A stretch of DNA of 7,957 nt from contig WRFF01000079.1 in assembly GCA_009778945.1 (NCBI GenBank), positions 1 through 7,957 of the forward strand, read 5' to 3'. Of the stretch, positions 1 to 6,047 are shown in pieces. The notes beneath the pieces are model-generated. The model worked only from the letters and a program-made list of their open reading frames with translations. It was not told the origin of the DNA and did no database searches. The first letter of the stretch is position 1. Every line of letters starts with the position of its first letter. Source of the stretch: Clostridiales bacterium (GTDB lineage: Bacteria > Bacillota > Clostridia > Peptostreptococcales > Anaerovoracaceae). The translations under genes and the position numbers were made by a program.

Positions 1-90
1 AATTCATGAAAATTCTGGGTTCCAAATTGTTGAAAAATCTCTATTCCAATTTCGTGAAAATTCTCCCTTCCGAATTCATGAAAAAAGTGC
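1..90. repeat. Degenerate 24-bp tandem repeat, about 3.7 copies, cut by the left edge
   Basis: Four successive blocks start near 1, 24, 48 and 72. Each follows the pattern AATT, two or three variable bases, TGAAAATTCT, three variable bases, TTCC; the last block diverges after its TGAAAAAA. The period is 24 bp, or 8 codons. Read from base 3 there is an open frame to a TGA at 189-191 that repeats an eight-residue theme such as FMKILGS, LLKNLYS, FVKILPS, EFMKKVL. Several blocks contain the palindrome TTCATGAA or a near match. The array probably continues left of the window. The codon-multiple period could mean the tail of a repeat protein, but composition and lack of any known domain make a non-coding intergenic repeat as likely. 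Confidence 0.6.
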
Positions 91-119
91 TTGCTTTTTG
101 CAATAGTGGGGCGTACCTG

Positions 120-179
120 AAACAGGGAGGACGTAAAAGACCCCTTTCCTCCTTGGTCTCTCGCGCGGCTTCTGTTTTT
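120..179 (+). terminator. Terminator-like fold ending in a T run
   Basis: Bases 124-131 (AGGGAGGA) can pair with 147-154 (TCCTCCTT) over eight pairs, one of them G-T. An alternative outer pairing joins AAACAG (120-125) to CTGTTT (172-177), and a third option pairs AGACC (138-142) with GGTCT (155-159). A T run follows at 175-179. It lies after the repeat and before the next promoter, so it could end a transcript coming from the left. The best stem is 20 bases from the T run and the folds compete, so this is a weak call. I saw none of the conserved boxes of a cobalamin or SAM riboswitch here. Confidence 0.25.
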
Positions 180-236
180 ATCACAAATTGAGGAATTGCA
201 CAAAAAAATACCAACAAAGAGGATGAAAAAATGCGA

Positions 237-266
237 TTGACATACGGAACGCCGTAAAGGTACACT
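237..266 (+). promoter_or_regulatory. Sigma-A type promoter for the methyltransferase module
   Basis: A perfect -35 box TTGACA (237-242) is followed after 18 bp by TACACT (261-266), which matches four of six bases of TATAAT. Transcription would start near 273, giving a leader of roughly 70-80 nt before the first gene. The spacer contains the inverted repeat TACGG-AACG-CCGTA (243-256), a possible operator lying between the two boxes. The placement suits the 345-2351 gene set. The boxes are seen directly; the operator role is inference. Confidence 0.6.
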
Positions 267-280
267 GAAATGGTGAAAAA

Positions 281-310
281 ATGATGGATTCGGCAGAATC
301 GATCAGGTAA
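281..310 (+). other. Leader with a small hairpin and a 9-codon micro-ORF
   Basis: Just downstream of the predicted transcription start, GATTC (287-291) and GAATC (296-300) form a five-pair stem with loop GGCA. The same stretch is an open frame from ATG at 281 to TAA at 308-310 (MMDSAESIR). It is preceded by GGTGA at 272-276, a poor ribosome site. A leader-peptide role is possible but unsupported by any repeated regulatory codon. Confidence 0.15.
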
Positions 311-335
311 TGAACATTTGAACTTTTAATAAGAC

Positions 336-349
336 AGGAAGGCGGTGAG
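336..349 (+). promoter_or_regulatory. Ribosome site that leaves two possible starts for the methyltransferase
   Basis: AGGAAGG (336-342) serves GTG at 345 with a five-base gap counted from AGGA. The overlapping GGCGGTGAG (341-349) resembles the full anti-SD complement GGAGGTGA with one mismatch, and serves TTG at 354 with eight bases after GGCGG. In the second reading the GTG lies inside the ribosome site. The difference is three residues and does not touch the domain. Confidence 0.5.
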
Positions 350-1508
350 TATTTTGACAACAACAGCGGAACTCTTAGCGGAAAGGACCGAGATACGGAA
401 CGATCTGTTCGCGGGGAAACGTCCGAAACGCGTACTGGTAGTCTCATCCTTTACGCTGGAGGCGGCCTGCGGGCTTGCGGGCATAAACCTGCTCGACGCG
501 CACTATGACATTTCCCTTCAGGATAAGGCGTTTGAGAAAGTCTGCGAGACTTTCTACTCCGACACAATGCCTGCGGGCAATCTTCGCTATCCGCCTACCT
601 ATCAGCTGCTTGGGGCGAAGAACTGGATCCTCGCGTCGAACGGCGTCGTCCAGCACCCCGAGATCGAGACGATGTACGCGGACGACTATGACAAACTCAT
701 CGAAAATCCGTACGATACGATCATAGAGACTTTTCTGCCGCGCGTCTGCGCGGCGCTCGACACCGACCCGATAAACCGCGGGCTTATTTTCACACAGGCC
801 TATGAGTCATTCGTGAGGGAAACCGCCGCCTATTTCGGTCTTGTCGCAAAATTCACCGAGAAATACGGATATGCGGCGGGCACGATCACTTCGTCCATGA
901 CGGAGGCGCCGTTTGATTTCATTGCGGACCAGCTGCGGGGCTTCAAGGGCATCCTTATGGACTGCCGCAGGATCCCCGACAAGGTGGAAGCCGCCGCGAA
1001 AGCCGTGACGCCGCTTATGATCAAACTGGCGATCCCTTTGCACCCGTATCCGGGAATGCAGGGCTTCATTCCGCTGCATCTGGCGCCGTATATGAACCCG
1101 CAGCAGTTTGAGCGCTTGTGGTGGCCGACCTTTGAGGAGACGGTCGTTGCGATGGACAAAGCCGGCGTGGGCGCCACCATCTTTGCGGAGAACGACTGGA
1201 CGCGATTCCTCGATTTCCTGACGCGGCTTCCGAAATCGACGGTGGTGTGGGCCGAGGACGGCGACATGCAGAAATATACGGATACGTTCGGCAAAGATCA
1301 CATTTTTGGCGGATTCTTCGATCCGACGATCACGCTCTCCAAGAGCAAGGAAGAATGCATAGACGAAGTCAAAAAAATGTGCGATATCTGCATGAAGAGC
1401 GACCATTTCTATTTCACCTTCAACAAAGGCTGCATGGATATCAACAGCGTCAATGTCGGAAAACTTCAGGCGGTTTTGGAATGGGTACGCGACAACGCGC
1501 ATTATTGA
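345..1508 (+). CDS. URO-D-fold corrinoid methyltransferase (MtaA/CmuA-like), 387 aa
   Basis: Likely a zinc-dependent cytoplasmic methyltransferase of the uroporphyrinogen decarboxylase superfamily, which moves a methyl group between the cobalt of a corrinoid protein and a small acceptor or donor. Support comes from the family-like TIM-barrel sequence along the full length, normal family size, and the corrinoid-protein gene 36 nt downstream. It is not HemE: the N-terminal heme-synthesis motif with MRQAGR is absent. The His-x-Cys pair of MtaA/MtbA is replaced by FAENDW (residues 280-285, Glu282), while a C-terminal Gly-Cys is kept (Cys363). The region around residues 245-265 (LHLAPYMNPQQFERLWWP) matches the substrate and barrel-end segment of the family. 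The start given is GTG 345, with AGGA five bases upstream. TTG at 354, eight bases after GGCGG, is a serious alternative giving 384 aa. The methyl substrate cannot be told from sequence. Confidence 0.85.
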   Translation: MSILTTTAELLAERTEIRNDLFAGKRPKRVLVVSSFTLEAACGLAGINLLDAHYDISLQDKAFEKVCETFYSDTMPAGNLRYPPTYQLLGAKNWILASNGVVQHPEIETMYADDYDKLIENPYDTIIETFLPRVCAALDTDPINRGLIFTQAYESFVRETAAYFGLVAKFTEKYGYAAGTITSSMTEAPFDFIADQLRGFKGILMDCRRIPDKVEAAAKAVTPLMIKLAIPLHPYPGMQGFIPLHLAPYMNPQQFERLWWPTFEETVVAMDKAGVGATIFAENDWTRFLDFLTRLPKSTVVWAEDGDMQKYTDTFGKDHIFGGFFDPTITLSKSKEECIDEVKKMCDICMKSDHFYFTFNKGCMDINSVNVGKLQAVLEWVRDNAHY

Positions 1509-1544
1509 TTATCGATAAATAATAGACATAGGAGGATAGAGAAC

Positions 1545-2186
1545 ATGATTGATACGGCGGTATTGAAACAAACCCTCGGGGATCTCGACGAGGCAGGCGT
1601 GAACGGGCTGTTGGAGCAGTTCTTGGCGGGGGGTCCCACGGCGGAAGAAACCCAGTCGGTCGTCGAAGCGTGCCAGCAGGGCATGGAGATCGTTGGTGAT
1701 AATTTCGAAGCGGGAACCTATTTTGTGGGCGACCTGATGTACGCGGCGCAGATCCTGACGGATGCGCTCGAAAAACTCAAACCCCTGATGGCGGCGGACT
1801 CCGGATCGAGGACCGTCGGCACGCTGGTGCTCGGCACCGTAGAGGGCGACATCCATGATATCGGCAAAAATATCTACAAGGCGCTGTCCGAGGCAGCCGG
1901 CTTCACGGTTATCGATATCGGCATCGACCAGAAACCGGAAGCGTTCGTTGAGGCCGCAAAAGCCAACAACGCGGATATCGTCGGCCTTTCGGGCGTGCTG
2001 ACGCTGTCGATCGCGTCCATGAAGAATACGATCGAAGCGCTGAAGGCGGCGGGCTTGCGCGACAAGGTAAAGGTCATGATCGGCGGCAACGCGGTCAGCG
2101 AAGAAGCCTGTGCGTTTGTCGGCGCCGATTACTGGAGCAAGAACGCGGCGACAAGCGTGAAAAAAGGCATGGAGTATGTGGCGTAG
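1545..2186 (+). CDS. Corrinoid (B12-binding) methyl-carrier protein, 213 aa
   Basis: Cytoplasmic corrinoid protein of the MtaC/MtbC/MtvC type. It carries a methylcobamide and shuttles the methyl group between two methyltransferases. Residues about 10-90 form the helical cap domain, with family signatures in GMEIVGDNFEAGTYFVGDLM. Residues about 92-213 form the Rossmann-like B12 domain. The cobalt ligand motif is intact as DIHDIG (102-107, His104 lower ligand). The companion binding segments SGVLTLS (149-155) and IGGNAV (179-184) are also present. Length is normal. AGGAGG at 1530-1535 lies nine bases before ATG. The gene follows the methyltransferase after 36 nt, including the palindrome TTATCGATAA (1509-1518), and was surely co-transcribed with it. 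The partner donating or accepting methyl on the other side is not in the window. Confidence 0.93.
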   Translation: MIDTAVLKQTLGDLDEAGVNGLLEQFLAGGPTAEETQSVVEACQQGMEIVGDNFEAGTYFVGDLMYAAQILTDALEKLKPLMAADSGSRTVGTLVLGTVEGDIHDIGKNIYKALSEAAGFTVIDIGIDQKPEAFVEAAKANNADIVGLSGVLTLSIASMKNTIEALKAAGLRDKVKVMIGGNAVSEEACAFVGADYWSKNAATSVKKGMEYVA

Positions 2187-2198
2187 GAGGTGTTAACC

Positions 2199-2351
2199 AT
2201 GGCGGACAGCAAATATTTGCAGAGTTTTGAGGAATACGCGGAGAAGCATGAGGACATGATTTCTCCGGCTTGGAAGGATCAGTTCAAAACGATCAAGGAA
2301 GATCAGGAAATGGGCGTTTACACCTTCATCATGCAGTATATCTTCATGTAA
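2199..2351 (+). CDS. Small protein of unknown function, 50 aa, third gene of the corrinoid module
   Basis: I do not recognise this protein. It begins MADSKYLQSFEEYAEK and ends MQYIFM. It is charged and helix-prone over residues 1-38 (many Glu, Lys, Asp), then has a short hydrophobic aromatic tail (VYTFIMQYIFM, about 40-50), too short for a normal membrane span. It has no cysteines, no signal peptide and no metal motif. Translation support is strong: TAGGAGGTG (2184-2192) starts in the stop codon of the corrinoid protein gene and sits ideally before ATG 2199. The gap to that stop is only 12 nt. It could be a small subunit or chaperone of the methyltransferase or corrinoid protein, or the stub of a longer gene. 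It stops just before a hairpin region, consistent with the end of the operon. Confidence 0.7.
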   Translation: MADSKYLQSFEEYAEKHEDMISPAWKDQFKTIKEDQEMGVYTFIMQYIFM

Positions 2352-2361
2352 GGTTTCAATC

Positions 2362-2394
2362 AGAAGGGAGGCTTCTTTTTACGGAGGCCTCCTT
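2362..2394 (+). terminator. Two overlapping, mutually exclusive hairpins after the corrinoid module
   Basis: Fold A pairs AGAAG (2362-2366) with CTTCT (2372-2376) around loop GGAGG and is followed by TTTT (2377-2380), like a weak intrinsic terminator. Fold B pairs AAGGGAGGC (2364-2372) with GCCTCCTT (2387-2394) with one bulged base and a 14-base loop. Fold B partly hides the only ribosome-site-like sequence before the next gene (GGAGG, 2383-2387). The two share bases 2364-2376 and cannot coexist. It may end the methyltransferase transcript or control entry into the propeller gene. Fold A has only two G-C pairs, so termination is uncertain. I see no clear promoter between 2352 and 2402. Confidence 0.4.
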
Positions 2395-2402
2395 GTGGGT
2401 TT

Positions 2403-3707
2403 ATGGACAGAGCAAATAAAAGACGGAATCCAAAGTCCGAAAAAAAATCAAATAAAAAAGAATCCAAATTCGGGCACGCGCTTCGGGAAAATTTTATCAA
2501 GATCATCCTGATCGTTGTCGCAGTGCTCGTGGTGATTGCCGTAGTCGTCGCGATCCGTTCGATCCCGCCGCCGGCGATCCGTACGTTTGCCGCCAGTGAT
2601 GTAAAGCCGGCGCAGGGTGTCGGCTCAAATAACATCAACCAGTTGCAGGGTGCGATCGTGGCGAAAACCGGCGATACGATCTGGTACGCGGACAACGGAA
2701 ACAACAACAACCTGTACCGGCTTGATCCCGGTAAAAAGCCGGTTTTGATCGACAACCAAGGCGCCAAATATCTGAATGCGGTCGGCAGTCAGCTCTATTA
2801 TGTGCAGGACGGAGGATTGGATACGGATCAGATCATGACCCGGTCGGTAAGCGCTCCGGACAAGACACCGAGCGCCAAACTTGCGTCGATCGACGGAATC
2901 GTGTCGGATCTGCTCGTGATAGACGGCTCGGTTTATTTCGGCGCGCGGACGACGACGGACCAAACGCTCGGATTCCGGAAGCTCGACATCCAAACCGGAA
3001 AGATGAAAACACTTACGGACGATGTGGTCATGGAGGTAAATTACCAGGCAGGCTATATCTATTATATAGGGTATACAAAGACGACGGCGCTGAACATCAT
3101 GCGCATCAAGCCGGACGGGAGCGATCCTACGACGATCCTATCCGCCACATCCGATATGGCGCCGGGAGGCTTTCTGGTCACGGATAAGACGATCTATGTC
3201 ACAAAGATGGACATGTCCGGGAGCAGCACCGTTGACTATTCAAACAGCGTTTACACGATGGGTCTGGACGGGAAAAATCTCCAGCAATTCGGAATGCCGC
3301 AAGACGGCATCTTCAGTTTTGTTGCGGGGAATACAGTCTATTACAACAAGGATCAAGCTGTCCAAAGCACCTCGCCGGATTCGTCGGCGTCATCGGATTC
3401 GTCGGGCTCATCCCTTACGCTGGATTCGTCGGGCGCGTTGACTTCGTCGGATTCATCGGACGCGAACAGCGCGGCTCCGGTTGATTATTACAGGGAGGGG
3501 TTATATCCGGCGGCAAACCCGGAAAAGATCGCGGGTTCGCTCAATTCGGGAGATCGCATCAACTATCTGGACGGATACGTCTATTTCATGAATCAGGCGC
3601 CGCAGTTTGTGGATACCTCGGCGGCGGGCAAAGCGGCGAAATCCGCTCTCTGGCGCATACCCGATCAATTGGGCCAGGTCACTCCGGAGGTGCTGGCCCT
3701 CGGATAA
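2403..3707 (+). CDS. Membrane-anchored beta-propeller protein (DUF5050-like), 434 aa
   Basis: Predicted single-pass protein with a basic cytoplasmic N-terminus (about 1-31, rich in Lys/Arg), one membrane span (about 32-51) and a large outer-surface domain. The outer part carries seven repeats starting with a hydrophobic-aromatic pair before a turn: IWYADNG, LYYVQDG, VYFGART, IYYIGYT, IYVTKMD, VYYNKDQ and VYFMNQA. Several are followed by a strand like LYRLDPG, IMRIKPDG or YTMGLDG. Seven such units suggest a seven-bladed propeller of the DUF5050 / YWTD-like kind common in Clostridia. A Ser/Asp linker (about 322-355) lies between units 6 and 7. The function is unknown; binding of wall or extracellular ligands is a guess. 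The start is ATG 2403, with no good ribosome site: GGAGG is 15 bases upstream, inside a hairpin. Linkage to the methyltransferase genes is doubtful. Confidence 0.75.
   Translation: MDRANKRRNPKSEKKSNKKESKFGHALRENFIKIILIVVAVLVVIAVVVAIRSIPPPAIRTFAASDVKPAQGVGSNNINQLQGAIVAKTGDTIWYADNGNNNNLYRLDPGKKPVLIDNQGAKYLNAVGSQLYYVQDGGLDTDQIMTRSVSAPDKTPSAKLASIDGIVSDLLVIDGSVYFGARTTTDQTLGFRKLDIQTGKMKTLTDDVVMEVNYQAGYIYYIGYTKTTALNIMRIKPDGSDPTTILSATSDMAPGGFLVTDKTIYVTKMDMSGSSTVDYSNSVYTMGLDGKNLQQFGMPQDGIFSFVAGNTVYYNKDQAVQSTSPDSSASSDSSGSSLTLDSSGALTSSDSSDANSAAPVDYYREGLYPAANPEKIAGSLNSGDRINYLDGYVYFMNQAPQFVDTSAAGKAAKSALWRIPDQLGQVTPEVLALG
3376..3456 (+). repeat. Ser/Asp-coding direct repeats inside the propeller gene
   Basis: The 11-base word GGATTCGTCGG occurs at about 3377-3387, 3395-3405 and 3422-3432, with a one-base variant (CA for CG) at about 3449-3456. 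It encodes repeated Asp-Ser-Ser. The resulting linker is low-complexity and probably disordered. Near-identical codons across the copies suggest recent slippage, so linker length may differ between strains. Confidence 0.7.
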
Positions 3708-3740
3708 CGGAAGCACTCGGATTGCTTGAATTTGGAGGAG

Positions 3741-3768
3741 GAAGCGCTGAAGATTAGTTCAGCGCTTC
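3741..3768 (+). terminator. Perfect 11-bp hairpin between the propeller and MFS genes
   Basis: GAAGCGCTGAA (3741-3751) and TTCAGCGCTTC (3758-3768) are exact complements around loop GATTAG. It starts 33 nt after the propeller stop codon and could end that transcript. What follows is TCTATGG rather than a T run, so it is not a standard intrinsic terminator. A strong purine site, GGAGGAGG (3734-3741), touches its 5' base. It may instead be a leader structure for the micro-ORF at 3772 and the MFS gene. Confidence 0.5.
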
Positions 3769-3771
3769 TCT

Positions 3772-3801
3772 ATGGAAAATGGTACAATATTTCTATTATG
3801 A
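3772..3801 (+). CDS. Possible 9-codon micro-ORF overlapping the MFS start (MENGTIFLL)
   Basis: ATG 3772 opens nine codons ending in TGA at 3799-3801, which overlaps the MFS start codon as ATGA. That is the classic geometry for translational coupling. The only ribosome site available is GGAGGAGG (3734-3741), about 30 bases away in sequence. If the 11-bp hairpin forms between them, the effective gap shrinks to roughly seven bases. The peptide itself need have no function. The overlap may be chance. Confidence 0.2.
   Translation: MENGTIFLL
3780..3788 (+). promoter_or_regulatory. Possible extended -10 promoter of the MFS gene
   Basis: TGGTACAAT (3780-3788) matches an extended -10 element, with TG one base before a five-of-six TATAAT match. 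No convincing -35 box is seen 16-19 bp upstream, where the hairpin arm lies. Transcription would start near 3795, almost at the ATG of the MFS gene (3798), predicting a nearly leaderless mRNA. This fits the lack of a ribosome site before that ATG. It could also be chance in an AT-rich gap. Confidence 0.35.
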
Positions 3802-5057
3802 AACAGGCAGAAGAGAGGATTTCTCCGTCCAGAAAATATTCCTATTATATGCTTCTCGGCCACGCGACGACGGATATCGCACAGGGCTCGCTCCCCGCGA
3901 TTTTGCCGTTTTTGGTGCTCCAGCACCATTATTCGCTTGCGGCGGCCGGCGGGCTGCTGCTTGCCGGCAATGTGCTTTCCGCGATAACGCAGCCGCTTTT
4001 CGGCCGCATCGGCGACAAATCCGAAAAGCCTTGGTTTATGGTTGTGGGCGTGCTGCTTGCCGGAATCGGCATTGCGCTCGTCGGCTTCCTTGATTCATAT
4101 GTACTGACCGCGGTTGCCTGTGTTGTGATGGGCGTCGGCGTCTCGCTTTTCCACCCGGAAGGCAGCAAGCTCGCCAATATCGTCGCGGGCGAGAGCAAGG
4201 GTGTCGGCATGAGCATTTTTTCGGTCGGCGGCAATGTCGGATTTACGGGCGGGCCGCTGCTCGCGACACTGCTGATCGGAATCTTCGGCCTCAGGGGGAC
4301 GGCCTTCTATGTGGTTCCGGCAATCGTCACGACAATCCTCCTCGTCCCCAAGCTGAACGAATTTAAACAAATCGAGCTCGAACATAAAACTACAGTGAAA
4401 GAGCAGACGAAGGCCAAAGATGTCGAACCGGATAATGTCCGCGGATTTGTTTCCGTTGCGGTTGTTGTCTTTTTCCGTTCCGTTGTCATGTCGACGCTCA
4501 ACATGATGATCCCGTTTTTCTGGGTGGGGGTCTTCCTGACGAGCGAGACGGTCGGAAATATCCATCTCTCTATCTTCGCCGCGGCGGGTATCGTAGCGAC
4601 ACTCGCCGGCGGGCGTATCGCGGAGGTTGTCGGTTTTCGCCTGCTTTACCGCGTCTGCTGTACGGCGCTCGCGCCGCTGGTTTTCCTCTTCGCGTTCGGC
4701 CATTCGCCGATTCTCGGGACAATCCTTCTCATTCTGATTTCCATGATGCTGTCCGGCGCGCAGAGCGCGCTCATGGTGACGGGGCAGGGATTTTTGCCGA
4801 ACAACATGGGGACGGCGTCCGGCGTTCTTTTCGGCCTGACGGTCAGCATGGGCGGTATCGTCGCGCCGGCAATCGGGACCGTCGGCGATAATTACGGGAT
4901 GGTCGCGGCGATGGCGGTCATCGCCGCAATCGGCATCGGTGCGCTCATCACGGTATGGATGATCCCGAAACATAAGGACTGGGGCAGAAAAGACAGAGCG
5001 CCCGAGGTACCGGCAGATGAGGCGGCTGGCGCGCTTGAACCCACCGAAGAAGAATAA
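3798..5057 (+). CDS. MFS exporter of the fosmidomycin-resistance (Fsr) type, 419 aa
   Basis: Twelve-span major facilitator antiporter in the plasma membrane, probably driven by protons and exporting small compounds. Numbered from ATG 3798, it shows the Fsr-like first helix LLGHATTDIAQG (19-30), loop GRIGDKSEKPW (69-79) in the MFS motif A position, the family mark FHPEGS (118-123), and SVGGNVGFTGGPLL (142-155). The hydrophilic central loop at about 187-215 splits the two six-helix halves. The second half has FLPNNMGTASGVLFG, also Fsr-like. The tail is charged and ends in acidic residues. An in-frame TTG at 3726 would add 24 residues, but these read through a hairpin and match nothing in the family, so I prefer ATG 3798 despite its lack of a ribosome site. 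The substrate is unknown; fosmidomycin export is only the founding member's activity. The next gene starts 21 nt downstream. Confidence 0.85.
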   Translation: MKQAEERISPSRKYSYYMLLGHATTDIAQGSLPAILPFLVLQHHYSLAAAGGLLLAGNVLSAITQPLFGRIGDKSEKPWFMVVGVLLAGIGIALVGFLDSYVLTAVACVVMGVGVSLFHPEGSKLANIVAGESKGVGMSIFSVGGNVGFTGGPLLATLLIGIFGLRGTAFYVVPAIVTTILLVPKLNEFKQIELEHKTTVKEQTKAKDVEPDNVRGFVSVAVVVFFRSVVMSTLNMMIPFFWVGVFLTSETVGNIHLSIFAAAGIVATLAGGRIAEVVGFRLLYRVCCTALAPLVFLFAFGHSPILGTILLILISMMLSGAQSALMVTGQGFLPNNMGTASGVLFGLTVSMGGIVAPAIGTVGDNYGMVAAMAVIAAIGIGALITVWMIPKHKDWGRKDRAPEVPADEAAGALEPTEEE

Positions 5058-5078
5058 TAATTATGAAGAGGAGGTTTT

Positions 5079-6044
5079 ATGGCACTGATTGAAAGAAACG
5101 CGCTTTCCGAAACCAAACTGTATGACGTCGTAATCATCGGCGGCGGGCCTGCGGGGCTTTCCGCCGGGATCTACGCCGCGCGTGCGGGGCTTTCCGTAAT
5201 CGTGATCGAGCGCGGCGCCTTTGGCGGCAATATTTTTCAGACAGCGGAGATCGCGAATTATCCGGGCGGTATGGCGACGGAGGCCGGGGCGGATTTTGCC
5301 ATGCGTCTTACGGCGCATGCGGATACCTATGAGGTCGACCGGCTTGCCGGTGAAATTACGGGAGTCCGCCTGGATGGCGCGGTGAAGGTAGCGTTGCTCG
5401 GGGATCTCAAGGTGCGGGGGCGCACGATGATCCTTGCGACAGGCAGCGTACCCCACATGCTCGGCGTCCCGGGTGAAAAAGAATTCCTGGGGGCCGGCGT
5501 TTCGTACTGCGCGGTCTGCGACGGGCCGTTTTTCCGCGGTAAAGATATCTATGTCGCCGGCGGCGGGGACAGCGCGGTTGAAGAAGCGGTCTTCCTTACG
5601 AAATTCGCGCGCAAGGTCACGATCGTTCACCGCCGCGACGCGTTTCGCGCCGCGAAGACGCTTGTGGAGCATGCCCGGAAAAACCCGAAAATCGAATTTC
5701 TCCTGGATACGGTCGTGAAGGAGATCGGAGGCACAGCTGACGGGCTGTTCACGAAACTCACGGTGGAGAATGTGAAGACCGGCGAATCCCGTGTGATCGA
5801 GGCGGAACCCGGGGATAATTTCGGCTTATTTATCTTTGCGGGCATGAAGCCGATGAGCGAACTCTTTGCGGATAAACTTGAAACGGATAAAGGGTATATC
5901 CTGACAGACGAACAGATGCGCACCAGCGTCCCGGGCGTCTTCGCGGCAGGCGATATCCGGAAGAAACAATTGAGGCAAGCGGTGACGGCGGCGGCTGACG
6001 GCGCGATTGCCGCAATCGAAGCGGAAAAATATATGGAGGTATAA
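5079..6044 (+). CDS. trxB: Thioredoxin-reductase-like flavoprotein, 321 aa
   Basis: Cytoplasmic FAD enzyme that passes electrons from NADPH to thioredoxin through a redox disulfide. In order it shows the FAD fold GGGPAGLSAG (21-30), ATGSVPHMLGVPGE, the active-site disulfide CAVCD (Cys144 and Cys147), the NADPH fold GGGDSA (161-166) with HRRD (184-187), and the C-terminal FAD motif AGD (290-292) followed by RQAVTAAADGAIAA. HRRD suggests NADPH rather than a flavodoxin or ferredoxin partner. Length is typical. AGAGGAGG (5067-5074) lies just before ATG. The gene follows the MFS gene after 21 nt, and its end carries the ribosome site of the DUF47 gene. No thioredoxin gene is in the window, so the true partner is unknown; a paralogue serving another disulfide protein is possible. 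Confidence 0.9.
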   Translation: MALIERNALSETKLYDVVIIGGGPAGLSAGIYAARAGLSVIVIERGAFGGNIFQTAEIANYPGGMATEAGADFAMRLTAHADTYEVDRLAGEITGVRLDGAVKVALLGDLKVRGRTMILATGSVPHMLGVPGEKEFLGAGVSYCAVCDGPFFRGKDIYVAGGGDSAVEEAVFLTKFARKVTIVHRRDAFRAAKTLVEHARKNPKIEFLLDTVVKEIGGTADGLFTKLTVENVKTGESRVIEAEPGDNFGLFIFAGMKPMSELFADKLETDKGYILTDEQMRTSVPGVFAAGDIRKKQLRQAVTAAADGAIAAIEAEKYMEV

Positions 6045-6047
6045 ATT

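Noticed and set aside
1..90. CRISPR array
   Set aside because: The unit is only 24 bp with no unique spacers between copies; it is a direct tandem repeat.
82..99. A-tract/T-tract hairpin AAAAAG...CTTTTT as a bidirectional terminator
   Set aside because: The stem is nearly all A-T with one G-C pair, too weak to call.
41..265. 74-codon minus-strand frame across the upstream region
   Set aside because: It crosses the repeat, the terminator-like fold and the promoter, has no recognised domain, and I could not support it as a gene.
100..340. Cobalamin riboswitch before the corrinoid module
   Set aside because: Expected from context, but the conserved B12 box and core motifs are not visible; only small hairpins are seen.
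807..1502. Long open frame (231 codons) on the minus strand opposite the methyltransferase
   Set aside because: Its product is rich in Arg and His with no recognisable domain, which is typical of the complement of a GC-rich gene; the + strand frame has clear family motifs.
1509..1518. Palindrome TTATCGATAA between the first two genes
   Set aside because: Ten AT-rich bases inside a 36-nt operon gap, with no repeat elsewhere in the window; likely chance.
4095..4973. 292-codon open frame on the minus strand opposite the MFS gene
   Set aside because: The translation is an unnatural Arg/Asp/His-rich string with no ribosome site; the + strand gives a clean twelve-span transporter.
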